64,000 nt of DNA from Muraenolepis orangiensis (GCA_027704905.1 CM051016.1:9608070-9672069), one strand, 5' to 3'; shown: positions 44,900-61,237, numbered from the stretch's first letter. Numbers and translations are program-made. Notes: generated by a model from the letters alone, not told the origin.

Positions 44900-45695
44900 A
44901 GGGAGGACATGTCGAGGACCACCCATACCAACACGTTAGCTGTTGTGCTAGCGGTTAGCCCGCTGCTAGCCCCACAGGTAACCGTTCATTCGAAACATTT
45001 GTCTGGAGATAAACATGGTCTGAAATACCTTTTAGGATAACTCCGTAATTCGGGGTGAAAGCGTTTAGTTTCGTCGTCGTCCTTGTTGTTGTTGTTGTTG
45101 TTCTTCTTCTTCAGTGTATAATCCTCGATGTTCACCAGCTGTGGTCTAAACAGTCACGACGTCATCACATCACATGCCCCGGAAACGACGACCTTAGCCC
45201 GGAAGAAGTCGCTGCTGCTGCTGCGTTCACGTCTCGTGAGCTACCGGAATTACCGCCCTCCTACTTGTAAACACCTTTGAAACTTATTTGATGGAATATT
45301 TCCTGTGGTGTTATTGTTAATAGGTGTGCGTTTATACAACAGGCCACCGTAGTGACGTCACGGCCGGGTACGCTAGAGCAGGCTAGGCTAGGAGCGGAGC
45401 GAGGCGGCTGTATGTGGAGCTAGCAATAAAAGACACTCACAATCAACACAGAGGACTCACGTGTATGCTTGTGAAATAACACGACATTTCCCACTGCTGT
45501 TTCACAAGTAAATGATTAACATTGTCGTACTGCTCTCCATCCCACGTAATAAAAAAAAAACCTACAAATGATGTGACGATAAAAAGTTATGTCGTGTGTT
45601 AATCCAGTTATTGAAACTTGGAGCAGGTTGATCTCGCGTGGTTCACTCGGCGGCACGTGGGGCAGACACTCTCCCCCTGGTATCGGTCACGTACA
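44900..45695. promoter_or_regulatory. Divergent promoter region of srp54 (minus) and the methyltransferase gene (plus)
   Basis: About 1.1 kb separates the two start codons. It contains the srp54 noncoding exon donor at 45021-45028, a palindromic CRE TGACGTCA at 45353-45360 inside CpG-rich DNA, a related ACGACGTCA near 45160, and a CACGTG E-box near 45655. Transcription starts are not fixed. Confidence 0.5.
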
Positions 45696-50328
<4,633 letters not shown>

Positions 50329-50477
50329 ATCCACAGGTGAGATGACTTACTTACAGGTGAGTAGGGGGGTCTAGTAGGAGGTCTACCTCTACAGGTAATA
50401 CAACAAGTGACTCTAGCTCTACAGGTGACTCTACATCTAGGATTGAATCCTCAAGATTTAGATTAAGATTTTACAGG

Positions 50478-50915
50478 CTCGCGACTCTACCTCTACAGGT
50501 GACTCTACCTCTACAGGTGACTCTACAGGGCACTCTACCTCTACAGGTGACTCTACAGGGCACTCTACCTCTACAGGTGACTCTACCTCTACAGGTGACT
50601 CTACAGGGCACTCTACCTCTACAGGTGACTCTACAGGGCACTCTACCTCTACAGGTGACTCTACCTCTACAGGTGACTCTACCTCTACAGATGACTATAC
50701 CTCTACAGGTGACTATACAGGTGACTCTACCGCTACAGGTGATACTACAAGTAACTACCTCTACAGGTGACTCTACAGGGCACTCTACCTCTACAGGTGA
50801 CTCTACAGGGGACTCTACAGGTGACTCTACCGCTACAGGTGATACTACAAGTAACTACCTCTACAGGTGACTCTACAGGGCACTCTACCGCTACAGGTGA
50901 CTCTACCTCTACGCT
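50478..50915. repeat. CTACCTCTACAGGTGACT array in the 3' UTR
   Basis: About 25 units of 18-21 bp after the methyltransferase stop. Each contains CTACAG/GTGA, joining an acceptor-like and a donor-like sequence. Confidence 0.9.
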
Positions 50916-51501
50916 CCGTCCAGATGCTCTGTCCAGGCGACCAGGTCATGGCCCAGAATCAACATCACAATCTCAACATTGCTTAATTTGTACTATTTGT
51001 GTTGATCCAAATATTTGTGTTTGTTGTGTTTCCAAACTAAAGAAATAAATGAGATTTTCTTTTGTTTCCGTGTATCCATGACAACCGTCCCACCCCGTCC
51101 TCACATCCTTCCATTCTTCAGTGATTTCCTCCACACAATAACACACAGTATGTGTGTGTATATGTATACATAAGTCTGTGTTGATGAATCACTTTACATC
51201 TAGTATTATGTGTATTGTATCTAGTACAGTGTATAACATATACTAAAGTGTTATATGTTATAACTAGTAACAACTACTGTAATCAGTAAGAGAATGAGAG
51301 GAAGAAAGGGTGTGTGTGTGTGTGTGTGTGCGCACAATGGTTGAGTTCTCTAGCTACAGAACTCAACCATCATTTCTCCATTGTTATTGTTAGGAATTCA
51401 GTTGCTCACAGGAAGGGGCCACTGCCCTGCAGCAGGAAGGGGCAGGGCCACTATTCTGTGTGTAAGTCGGATCCTCAGAGCCAACCGTGGAGGCAGAGAG
51501 G

Positions 51502-52602
51502 ATGGATCGTGGTCCGGTGAGGAGAATCCTGCTGGGGCTCTGGGTCCTGGGGGTGAGCCTCGGACAGCCCGGGGGTTCAGACGAGGTGTACAATGTCGAC
51601 AAACGCAAGGTGAGCTTTGACATGGCTGAGAAGGAATGCTCCAGGGGAGGCCATCTGGCGGAACTCTCCACAGACCAGGAGGCCAACGGGGTGCTCCAGC
51701 AGGTGGAGTTTGAGCTGGGGTGGGGGGGGTTCCACGGGGCTTCCACGGACCCCCAGGCCTTCTGGGTGGGCCTAAGGAAGACCAAGGCCCAGTGCGTGGA
51801 CCCGCACCTCCCACTCCGGGGCTTCAGGTGGCTGTCGGACGGCGGTGAGGGCTGGGCAGGGGCGGAGCGGTGGTGGGCGGAGCCTCAGCAGACGTGCACC
51901 ACGGGTCTCTGCGTTGCCCTGCAGGCCCAGGCGAACACATCGAGGCTGACCCGCTGGGGGCTCCTGGCCAAAACTTGCAAGCTCGACTTGCCGTTTATCT
52001 GCAAGCGGCCACGTGAACCCAAGTCCACCAAGACCCCCCTGGTCATCACAACCCCCAACCTCACCCCATCCGCACTCACCCCCACCCCCACACCAGGACC
52101 AGAACCGGAGGCTAAACCGAAACCCCAAGCTGAAGAAGAACTAGGACCAGAACTAGGACTGGGGTCCAAGCCCTGCCCAAAGCCCCACATCCCTGTGAAT
52201 CGCTGGCTGGTTATGGACTCAAAACAGATAACGGTGACCTGCTGGTCCGGGGCCGTGCTCATACTCAAGTGCTTCGATGGACGCTGGAAGATGAACGGTT
52301 CCGTTCTGGATCCGGACACCATTTGTTCTGAGAGTCAGCCCATGTCCCCACCTCCGACTGGGGACAGCAATGTGGTGGAGGAGGGCACCTGGGCCAGCCT
52401 CATGGTGCCGGTGTTGGTGGCCGTAGCAGTCCTGGTGTTGCTGGTTGTTGTGGTGGTGGTGGTGGTGGTGGTGGTGAGATGCTGCCTGGTCCGGCGATCC
52501 AAGGACCGGGCCGTGAGGAAGGCCGAGAAGATGGCGATGGAGAACAAGGAGGCGGGCAGCAAGGATTCCATGGAGACGACCAATGAGAAAGAGAGACGAT
52601 GA
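51502..52602 (+). CDS. clec14a: CLEC14A-like single-exon type I membrane lectin-domain protein, copy 1
   Basis: 366 aa, one exon, as in human CLEC14A, an endothelial receptor of the thrombomodulin/CD93 group. Signal peptide about aa 1-21 (RRILLGLWVLGVSLG). C-type lectin-like domain about 23-169 with FWVGLRK, LRGFRWLSDGGEG, EPQQTCTTGLCVALQ and final LPFICKR; the LRGFxWLS and EPQxSCT blocks match CLEC14A. Pro-rich stalk about 175-220. Sushi-like segment about 223-275 (ITVTCWSGAVLILKCFDGRW). Transmembrane helix about 296-326 with 11 successive Val from GTT/GTG repeats. Basic tail of about 40 aa. Shorter than human CLEC14A, with no EGF module. The start is ATG 51502; the in-frame GTG 15 bases upstream is not a start. 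Poly(A) AATAAA at 53347-53352. Between clec14a and foxa1 human synteny also holds. Confidence 0.88.
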   Translation: MDRGPVRRILLGLWVLGVSLGQPGGSDEVYNVDKRKVSFDMAEKECSRGGHLAELSTDQEANGVLQQVEFELGWGGFHGASTDPQAFWVGLRKTKAQCVDPHLPLRGFRWLSDGGEGWAGAERWWAEPQQTCTTGLCVALQAQANTSRLTRWGLLAKTCKLDLPFICKRPREPKSTKTPLVITTPNLTPSALTPTPTPGPEPEAKPKPQAEEELGPELGLGSKPCPKPHIPVNRWLVMDSKQITVTCWSGAVLILKCFDGRWKMNGSVLDPDTICSESQPMSPPPTGDSNVVEEGTWASLMVPVLVAVAVLVLLVVVVVVVVVVVRCCLVRRSKDRAVRKAEKMAMENKEAGSKDSMETTNEKERR

Positions 52603-52904
52603 TTGATTCTTGGATTCCTAGCACTCTGTACTTAGGTACAGAGTGTAGGTCATGGTGAGGCTAGGGCTGGGTTACGGAGGGATACAGTTAGCTTAGCTTG
52701 GGTTGAACTGGGTTATGTTATACAGTTATCGTGGTTAAGGGGTAGATGAGATAAATATATTTTTATGTTGAGTTTAGGTTCATGCTTGGTTAAGATAAGG
52801 TTATGTTAGGCTAGTTTGGGTTAATGTAGGTCAGTTTGGGTTAATTTAAGGTCATGTTGGGTAGGTAAGGTTGTGTTTAAGTAAGGTTATTTTGGCTTAC
52901 GGTA

Positions 52905-53118
52905 AGGTTATGAAATGTAAGAACATACAGTGAAATGTGTTTTCTGCATTTAACCCATCCTAGTATTAGGAGCAGTGGGCAGCTATTTATACAGGGGAGC
53001 AGTTAAGTTGAGTTCCTCAAGGACACCTTGACAGTTTTTTCTAGGAGGAGCCAGGGATCGAACCAGCAACCTTCCGGTTGTGAGGCGACCGCTCTACCTC
53101 CTGAGCTAAACTGCCGCC
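52905..53118 (-). mobile_element. tRNA-type SINE downstream of clec14a copy 1
   Basis: Contains GTGAAATGTGTTTTCTGCAT, AGTGGGCAGC, CCAGGGATCGAACCAGC and CTACCTCCTGAGCTAAACTG. The box B-like GGTTCGATCCC lies on minus. An allelic partner lies downstream of copy 2 at 55575-55768, so the SINE predates the duplication. Confidence 0.7.
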
Positions 53119-53390
53119 CGTTGGGTGTGCCTGGTTGATTAGATATTACGGTTGGGTTATCGTATTTTGGGGTGAGGCCGGCTTCTATAGAAACTGTTTT
53201 GATTGGTCAGTATATTTGTCTATAAAATGCAAGGTTAGGTGAAGGTTTTTTAAGTGGTTCACCAGTTATGTGATCCTTGATCTGTAAAAGATCATCTTGA
53301 GTTATTGTATTTAATACTTGTTTACAGCCATCTTTTTTTACTGTCAAATAAATTAAACTACATGTAAAACTCAAATGGACTTACTAATAC

Positions 53391-53426
<36 letters not shown>

Positions 53427-53887
53427 TTGTGTGTGTGGGGGGGAGGGGGGACCAAACTATGATATTTATTAGAAGTAGTAGTAGTATTATTAGTATTATT
53501 ATTAGTAATATTATTTAGTTTGTTTACTTTTTACGTTGTTTACTTTACTAGTATCTTTACTACGTTTTGATAAAAAATTAGAAGATTGTTTATGTAATCC
53601 TCCCCTACTATTTATACCAATAGTAGATCAGACAGACAGACAGACAGGCAGACAAACAGAAAGACAGACCGATAGTCAGACAGACTTCTAAGTCTGTCTT
53701 AGTCTATTTGGATCTGTTTGGATCAGAGGAATTCAGTTGCTCACAGGAAGCTGAGACAATCGCATAAGACCAGACTTCCTGCCCTGCAGCAGGAAGGGGC
53801 AGGGCCACTGCCCTGCAGCAGGAAGGGGCAGGGCCACTACTCTGTGTGTAAGTCGGATCCTCAGAGCCAACTGTGGAGGCAGAGAGG

Positions 53888-55002
53888 ATGGATCGTGGTC
53901 CGGTGAGGAGAATCCTGCTGGGGCTCTGGGTCCTGGGGGTGAGCCTCGGACAGCCCAGGGGTTCAGACGAGGTGTACAATGTCTACAAACGCGAGGTGAG
54001 CTTTGACATGGCTGAGAAGGAATGCTCCATGGAAGGCCGTCTGGCGGAATTCTCCACAGACCAGGAGGCCAACGGGGTGCTCCGGCAGGTGGAGGATGAG
54101 CTGGGGTTCCACTGGCGTTCCACGGACCCCCTGGCCTTCTGGGTGGGCCTAATGAAGACCAAGGACCAGTGCGTGGTCCCGCACCTCCCACTCCGGGGCT
54201 TCAGGTGGCTGTCGGACGGCGGTGAGGGCTGCGCATGGGGGTGGTGGTGGGAGGAGCCTCAGCAGTCGTGCACCACGGATCTCTGCATTGCCCTGCAGGC
54301 CCAGGTGAACACATCGGGGGAGCCCCGCTTTGGGCTCCTGGCCAAAACTTGCAATCTCGACTTGCCGTATATATCTGCCAGGTGCCACGTGAAGCCACGT
54401 ACACTTGGTGGGGGGCCCCCAAGACCCCCCTGGTCATCACAACCCCCAACCTCACCCCATCCGCACTCACCCCCACCCCTACACCAGGACCAGAACCGGA
54501 GGCTAAACCGAAACCCCAAGCTGAAGAAGAACCAGGACCAGAACTAGGACTGGGGTCCAAGCCCTGCCCAAACCCCAACATCCCTGTGGCTCGCTGGCTG
54601 GTTATGGACTCAAACCAGATAACGGTGGTCTGCTGGTCCGGGACCAAGCTCATACTCAAGTGCTTCGATGGACGCTGGAAGATGAACGGTTCCGTTCTGG
54701 ATCCGGACACCATTTGTTCTGAGAGTCAGCCCATGTCCCCAACACCACATTGCTGTCCCCACATTGCTGGGGACAGCAATGTGGTGGAGGAGGACACCTG
54801 GGCCAGCCTCATGGTGCCGGTGTTGGTGGCCGTAGCAGTCCTGGTGTTGCTGGTTGTGGTGGTGGTGGTGGTGGTGAGATGCTGCCTTGTCCGGCGATCC
54901 AAGGACCGGGCCATGAGGAAGGCCGAGAAGATGGCGATGGAGAACAAGGAAGCGGGCAGCAAGGATTCCATGGAGACGACCAATGAGAAAGAGAGACGAT
55001 GA
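53888..55002 (+). pseudogene. clec14a-like copy 2, frameshifted tandem duplicate
   Basis: Closely similar to copy 1 over its whole length, including flanks (about 2.4 kb unit). A net 2-bp insertion at about 54367-54376 (CCGTATATATCTG against CCGTTTATCTG) shifts the frame just before the last lectin-domain Cys. Reading from ATG 53888 therefore ends at 54547 with 219 aa, no CKR end and no membrane segment. The rest (about 54420-55002) is intact in another frame: stalk, sushi-like part (QITVVCWSGTKLILKCFDG), 8-Val membrane helix and the same KERR end. It is either a pseudogene or a gene for a soluble lectin fragment; an indel error in the assembly would make it a normal receptor. Confidence 0.8.
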
Positions 55003-55145
55003 TTGATGCTTGGATTCCTAGCACTCTGTACTTAGGTACAGAGTGTAGGTCATGGTGAGGCTAGGGCTGGGTTACGGAGGGATACAGTTAGCTTAGCTTG
55101 GGTTGAACTGGGTTATGTTATACAGTTATCATGGTTAAGGGGTAT

Positions 55146-55365
55146 TCAGATTCAGATTCAGATAACTTTATTAATCCCGAGGGAAATTAAGGTGCAACAG
55201 TTGACACAGGGGGAATAAATGCACACACAAAAATACTAATACCTAAGCTAAAAAACAAAACAACAACTAACTAAATAAAACTATTATAAACAAAAATAGT
55301 TAAAATAATTCTAAATGAAGTCTAAATGTATTGATAAAATGAGATAAAAAAAAGATGAGATAAAT
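55146..55365. mobile_element. Retroposon-like insertion found only in copy 2 flank
   Basis: Starts with TTCAGATTCAGATTCAGATA, then ACTTTATTAATCCCGAGGGA, a common fish repeat, and ends A-rich. The matching place in copy 1 (about 52742) lacks it, so it came after the duplication. Confidence 0.7.
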
Positions 55366-55564
55366 ATATGCTTGGTTAAGATAAGGTTATGTTAGGCTAG
55401 TTTGGGTTAATGTAGGTCAGTTTGGGTTAATTTAAGGTTATGTTGGGTAAGTAAGGTTGTGTTTAAGTAAGGTTATGTTATGTTAGTTTGGCTTACGGTA
55501 AGGTTATGTTATGTAAGTTTGGAGTAGTTTTTTTAACAAATCTGGAGGATTGAATCCTGTATGT

Positions 55565-55768
55565 ACAAACATACAGTGAAATGTGTTTTCTGCATTTAAC
55601 CCATCCTAGTATTAGGAGCAGTGGGCAGCTATTTATACAGGGGAGCAGGTAAGTTGAGTTCCTCAAGGACACCTTGACAGTTTTTTCTAGGAGGAGCCAG
55701 GGATCGAACCAGCATCCTTCTGGTTGTGAGGCGACCGCTCTACCTCCTGAGCTAAACTGCCGCCCGTT
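55565..55768 (-). mobile_element. tRNA-type SINE downstream of clec14a copy 2
   Basis: Duplicate of the SINE at 52905-53118, at the same relative place, with a few substitutions. The copy-2 poly(A) signal AATAAA is at 55989-55994. Confidence 0.7.
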
Positions 55769-56689
55769 GGGTGTGCCTGGTTGATTAGATATTACGGTTG
55801 GGTTATCGTATTTTGGGGTGAGGCCGGCTTCTATAGATACTGGTTTTGATTGGTCAGTATATTTGTCTATAAAATGCAAGGTTAGGTGAAGGTTTTTTAA
55901 GTGGTTCACCAGTTATGTGATCCCTGTAAAAGATCATCTTGAGTTATTGTATTTAATACTTGTTTACAGCCATCTTTTTTTACTGTCAAATAAATTAAAC
56001 TACATGTAAAACTCAAATGGACTTACTAATACACTGTGTGTGTGTGGGGGGGGGGGGGAGGGGGGACCAAACTATGATATTTATTAGAAGTAGTAGTAGT
56101 ATTATTAGTATTATTATTAGTAATAACTAATAATTAATTAATTATAATAAATGTTATTATTACTTATTATTAATATTATTATTAGTTTTATTATTATATT
56201 GGATTATTATTATTGGACTATCATTATCGGACTATTATTATAATTATTATAATTATCATGATTATTATATGTATTATGATTATTATCTTTGGTAATATTT
56301 CTCCTTATCAAGAAGTATCCTTGAAGTAGGCTATGTGCCTACAGAGCTTAATAATATAATGAATGTAGCTCTACTAGACCACATGATGGACCTTACATCA
56401 CAGTACAATAGGCCTCATTGTTTCATGAACGTCAGAGTATTTGAGTATTGTCTATGGCGTCATCATTGAAGAGATCGAGTGACAGCAATCATCGTTATCA
56501 ATGATCCCTTATTCCCTCGTGAAGGTTTAAATAGGCTAATCATGTTATTAAAAGTGTAGAATCAACATATTTTTCTCTAGGATGATTTAAAAGGAAAGCA
56601 TTATAATGTCATGTCAAAGATTTAAATCGTATTATTAAAAGTTTAAATCAACATGTTAGGCTACACGTTATTAAAGGAGTAAATCAACA

Positions 56690-57055
56690 TTATACACGTT
56701 ATGTTATTAAAGGTTTGAATCAACATTATACAGGTTTAGGTTTGAATCTGCATTATATATGTTATGTTATTAAAGGTTTGAATCAACATTATACAGGTTA
56801 AGGTTTGAATCTGCATTATATATGTTATGTTATTAAAGGTTTGAATCAACATTATATAGGTTAAGGTTTGAATCTGCATTATATATGTTGTGTTATTAAA
56901 GGTTTGAATCAACATTATATAGGTTAAGGTTTGAATCTGCATTATATATGTTGTGTTATTAAAGGTTTGAATCAACATTATATAGGTTAAGGTTTGAATC
57001 TGCATTATATATGTTGTGTTATTAATTATTACACATGTTATGTTGTTAAAGGTTT
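56690..57055. repeat. About 63-bp AT-rich minisatellite, about 5 copies, upstream of foxa1
   Basis: Unit contains AAAGGTTTGAATCAACATTA and GGTTTGAATCTGCATTATAT. The region 56080-56690 before it is AT-rich with ATTATT runs and no gene. Confidence 0.9.
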
Positions 57056-57299
57056 GAATGAGAAGGGTAAGAAAAATGGTGAAAAAATAATAAAAAATAT
57101 TATTATTATTATTATTCTAATGCAATTACATTAAAAAATTAATGTAATATATATGAATAGATAATAAAAAAAAATCCTTCGAGATCCTTCGAGATCACCC
57201 GCTGACTGACGGTCTGGAGGACTGGAGGGCCGTGGGACTGGGACTGGGGGGGGTCGGCTGGGGGGACTGGGAGGACTGGGAGGGGCTGATTCAACGCGC

Positions 57300-57515
57300 T
57301 GCCGCGCCGCGTCCTCGGCCGTGATTGGCCAGGGGGGAGCGGTAGGAGAGATAGACGAGCTGTGATTGGCCAGGAAGAGCGGAGTGATGAGCGGTAGGAA
57401 AGATAGCGGGGCTGTGATTTGCCAAAATTTGAGGAGTGCGGCGCGGTAGGAGAGATAGCCGAGCTGTGATTGGCCAGGAGGAGCGGAGCGAGGAGCGGTA
57501 GGAGCGGTGGCGGGG
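57300..57515 (+). promoter_or_regulatory. foxa1: foxa1 promoter built of four tandem CCAAT-box units
   Basis: Four 41-58-bp units, each CTGTGATTGGCCAG followed by GAGCGGTAGGA and GATAG, give inverted CCAAT boxes (ATTGG) at 57324, 57365 and 57469, and a mutated ATTTG at about 57417. GC-rich DNA follows to the ATG at 57612. Repeated CCAAT boxes are classical NF-Y sites; use in vivo is inferred. Confidence 0.55.
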
Positions 57516-57611
57516 CCGGCTTCTGAGGGCTGGGCCGGGGGGTGGGCCCGGAGGCTGGGCCGGGGGGAGGGCCGCGGGTCTGCAGAGTCCTCGCCGGGGT
57601 CCAGCGCCACT

Positions 57612-59945
57612 ATGCGGGCTGCCGTGAAGATGGAAGGCCATGAGACTCCGGACTGGAACAACTACTACAGCGACGCGCAAGAGGTGGGACTTTTGATTCG
57701 TTTCTATAGATCCGGTATGTTGTGAATTTAGACGAAATGTTGATCCGTTTCTGCTCCGTGAACTCGTTTAACCTCCGAGGCTCTTGGAGGAGACACCTGT
57801 TAGGATGCTCTTCCCTTCTAACAACAAGACATAAATATGAACATGAAGATAAAGAACAGATCAGAAGGTTAATCAGAGTTCCATAGAGAACGATATCCTC
57901 CGACAGATTTCGCATCTTGTCTTGATAAATACTGGAAATACTTGAAAAATAATAGTTCTCTGGGATGCAATTAAGGTCCACTGTGGGGTAAAGTTATTTA
58001 ATAAAATACTTATTATTATTATTATTTAATTATAAATCATGAAGAATAAAAAAACGAAATGTCTCACCTGAGGATGTATACGTTAGTATAAATCCACTAC
58101 CGGGAAATGTATACAATAGTTAATAAAATACTAATACCACCGATATATTTACTAATTTATAAAAACGTAACACTACCGGTATATATATAAAACAGTTTAT
58201 AAAATAGTAATACTACCGGTATATTTATAAAACAGTTTACAAAATAGTAGACTTATTGTAGACCAACTATTAGCCTGTGTAAAGCCCACATTTGACAAGT
58301 GTCATTTTATATGACGTTTTATACAGCCCTTATAGGCCTGTCATATGATTTGTATAATAAATATTAACAGCCTATAATAAATAAAATAAAGTATAAGTGA
58401 GATATAAAGTAAAGTAAACAGTGGGATATAAATGTAATCCAAAGTATTAAGTATGAAACATTGTTAAGCCCACTATTAATATAATAATTAGGATATATAA
58501 TGGCCTAATTAGTCATGGATAGTAGCATAATAAATATTAGTAGCCTATTATAGTAGGCTATGGCTTATATAGACTAATAACTATTTGTATGGTTATATTA
58601 TGATATAGTATAATGGTATATTAGTATATTTGTATTAGTATTAGTATAATAAATATAATAATTCGAATTATTAGACTAGTATTAATAAATAGTATATTAG
58701 TATAATGAATCGTGCGAGTATACTACATAATGAGTAGGATATTGAACAGTATAATAGTTAGTATTAATCGTATAATAGGACTTTGGTCCGCAGGTGTACT
58801 CGCCCATGGCGTCCGGCGGGATGATGAACAGCTACATGGGCCCCATGACGGCGGGCTCCTTCAACATGTCCTACTCCAACACGGGCCTCAGCCCGGGCCC
58901 CATGGCCCAGGGCCCCAACCCCAACCCGGGCCCCGGCTCCATGGCCCCGGGGCCCGGGGGGATGGGCGCGGCGCTCAGCCCCACCAACATGAGCTCCATG
59001 GCAGCGCAGCAGGCGTCCATGAGCGCCCTAACCCACTACGGTAGTCTGAGCCCCAGCATGTCCTCCTCCGTGTCCTACGGCCAGGGCGCCCTGAGCCGCG
59101 GGCGAGACAACAAGTCGTTCCGGCGGAGTTACCCGCACGCCAAGCCGCCCTACTCCTACATCTCCCTGATCACCATGGCCATCCAGCAGGCGCCCAGCAA
59201 GATGCTGACCCTGAGCGAGATCTACCAGTGGATCATGGACCTGTTCCCCTACTACCGGCACAACCAGCAGCGCTGGCAGAACTCCATCCGCCACTCGCTG
59301 TCCTTCAACGACTGCTTCGTGAAGGTGTCGCGGTCCCCCGACAAGCCGGGGAAGGGCTCGTACTGGGCCCTGCACCCCGACTCGGGGAACATGTTCGAGA
59401 ACGGCTGCTACCTCCGCAGACAAAAGCGCTTCAAGTGCGACAAAAAGTTATCGACTAAAGGCGAGGGGAAGAAGGAGGCGAGCGGCGACTCTCCCCACGC
59501 CACCGAGGGCTCCAATCGTATCAAAGCGGACCCTATGGACCCCGACCCGCCCGGCCGGGACCGGCACCCCCGAGCAGGCCGCGCGGGCCACGACCTCAAG
59601 GTCCCCAGCGGCGCGCAGCTCCACCACACCGCGGGGGTCACGGCCCTGTCTCTCCCGCCACCGCCGCCTCCACCGCACGCGATGGCGCAGGACTTCCACC
59701 TGAAGGCCGACCCGCACTACCCGTTCAACCACCCGTTCTCCATCCACAACCTCATGTCCTCCCCGGAGCACCAGCACAAGCTGGAGCTGAAGGCCTACGA
59801 GCTGCAGGCGCTGCAGTACTCCGCCTACGGCTCGGGCGGCTCCGCTGGACTGTCGCTGGGCGGACGGGCGCCCGCAGCGGACCCGCTAGAGGCCTCCTAC
59901 TACCAGGGTGTGTACTCTTCCAGACCGCTGCTCAACACCTCGTAG
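57612..59945 (+). CDS. foxa1: Forkhead box A1 (HNF-3alpha) transcription factor, 2 exons, complete
   Basis: Pioneer factor for endoderm, liver and other epithelia; nuclear. Exons 57612-57683 and 58794-59945 give 407 aa. The N-terminal box VKMEGHETPDWNNYYSDAQE is the conserved FoxA start. The forkhead domain lies at about aa 132-230: YPHAKPPYSYISLITMAIQQ, then APSKMLTLSEIYQWIMDLFP and the recognition helix NSIRHSLSFNDCFVKV, ending FENGCYLRRQKRFK. C-terminal transactivation boxes are HPFSIHNLMSS and YYQGVYSSRPLLNTS. AIQQAPSKML and FPYYR favour FOXA1 over FOXA2, as does the clec14a/sec23a linkage. One residue inside the domain reads SYWALHPD where human has SYWTLHPD. Poly(A) AATAAA is at 60399-60404. 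The 1.1-kb intron is AT-rich with no array of note. Confidence 0.97.
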
Positions 59946-60398
59946 TGGCGGGGGACACACGGACACACGCCACTGCCGCGCTGCATGGACCCTGGATTTA
60001 CTACTGCACCCTGTGTTGAAAATGTTGTCCATGTTTTATCTAAAAAGTTAGAATACACCTTCATACAGGTCCTCGAATAGGTCCGACACCTTCGTCGGAT
60101 GACCGAGAGATGACCCTCCTCTTCCTCACGACTCTACAGACCGACCATGCTCTCCGGACCCCCGTGTGGATCTAAAATGTGTCGAAACATATTTAATAAA
60201 ATGTGTTGACACACATTCGACACTCCGCTCAGACGTTTAAAGCGGGTTTAAACGCGTCTTTAAACACTTTCAATATATGTAACACTTTAAACATGGGCCT
60301 ATTTAAACATTAAGACGCGACTATTGTTTTCTCCGAGTGTTTCACTTTGTTGCTTTTGATGACTTTGCATGTTCTTAACTTATTATTGCTCATTTTCA

Positions 60399-60404
60399 AA
60401 TAAA
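60399..60404 (+). terminator. foxa1: foxa1 poly(A) signal AATAAA
   Basis: About 455 bp after the stop, followed by a T/GT-rich stretch (AAAAAAGTGATTGTTG). Confidence 0.6.
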
Positions 60405-60664
60405 AAAGTGATTGTTGTATAATGTATAAAATGCTTATTTACGCTCTATATAATGACATTCGTTACTTTAACTCAAAGCCTATATGCCTATTTTGAGGCT
60501 GCTGTGTTTTTGTTATTTTCTTAATTTTTATTTAAATATGGTTTACAGGTCTAACTGTGTCAAATGTAAATCATGTGTTTTTCAGGTTCTTTTGGGTTAT
60601 TGTTCGGTTGTCATCCCCCGGGGCTGCAGGGACTGACAACCGCCAAATCTAACAGAAATAACGG

Positions 60665-60830
60665 ATAAAGGATCTCATCACACACAACACTAATCTAAAG
60701 TATAAAGGACATATCACACAACACTAATCTAAAGTATAAAGGACATATCACACAACACTAATCTAAAGTATAAAGGACATATCACACAACACTAATCTAA
60801 AGTATAAAGGCCGTCCTAATCTAATGTATA
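60665..60830. repeat. 37-bp tandem repeat, about 4 copies
   Basis: Unit ACACAACACTAATCTAAAGT plus ATAAAGGACATATCAC. From 60840 to 61600 follows unique DNA with no ORF of note; see findings. Confidence 0.9.
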
Positions 60831-61200
60831 AAGGGGTTATAATCAGAACCACACGCGCACACGGCGCCTTTGTGCCTCTGCCGACCTCCGCGGCGGCTGC
60901 TGAACCGGAAACACGTCCACTTTGATGCGGTATTTACACGCCGTTTGGCGGAGGAACCGTGAAACGGTTTAATTGCCTTGATGAGCCCGCGGTGCTGATT
61001 GGCTCGGCGAGGAAGACGCGCGAAGAGCCCGTGAAATCAGCGTGAAATCAATGGAAGAGCCGCGCGCTCCTCCAGTGAATTCATAATTCAATCCGATGTT
61101 TTAATTACATTTTTAGGAAAGACAGTTTTATTTGTATAGTTGTATCGTTGTTGTGATTAATCTAGTCTTGGCTATAAAGCAGCAATAGATAAAATAATTC

Positions 61201-61237
<37 letters not shown>

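Noticed and set aside
45055..45270. 71-codon plus-strand frame near the srp54 promoter
   Set aside because: Lies in the CpG-rich promoter/noncoding exon region with no similarity I recognise.
53040..53118. tRNA gene
   Set aside because: Box-like words are present, but no cloverleaf or anticodon arm can be formed. The same core is found in several places, so it is a SINE.
54376..54422. A short intron restoring the frame of clec14a copy 2
   Set aside because: A GT at about 54381 and an AG at about 54422 exist, but the intron would be only about 40 nt and copy 1 has no intron there.
59028..59777. Minus-strand frames opposite foxa1
   Set aside because: GC-rich third positions leave the antisense frames open; the sense forkhead domain explains the sequence.
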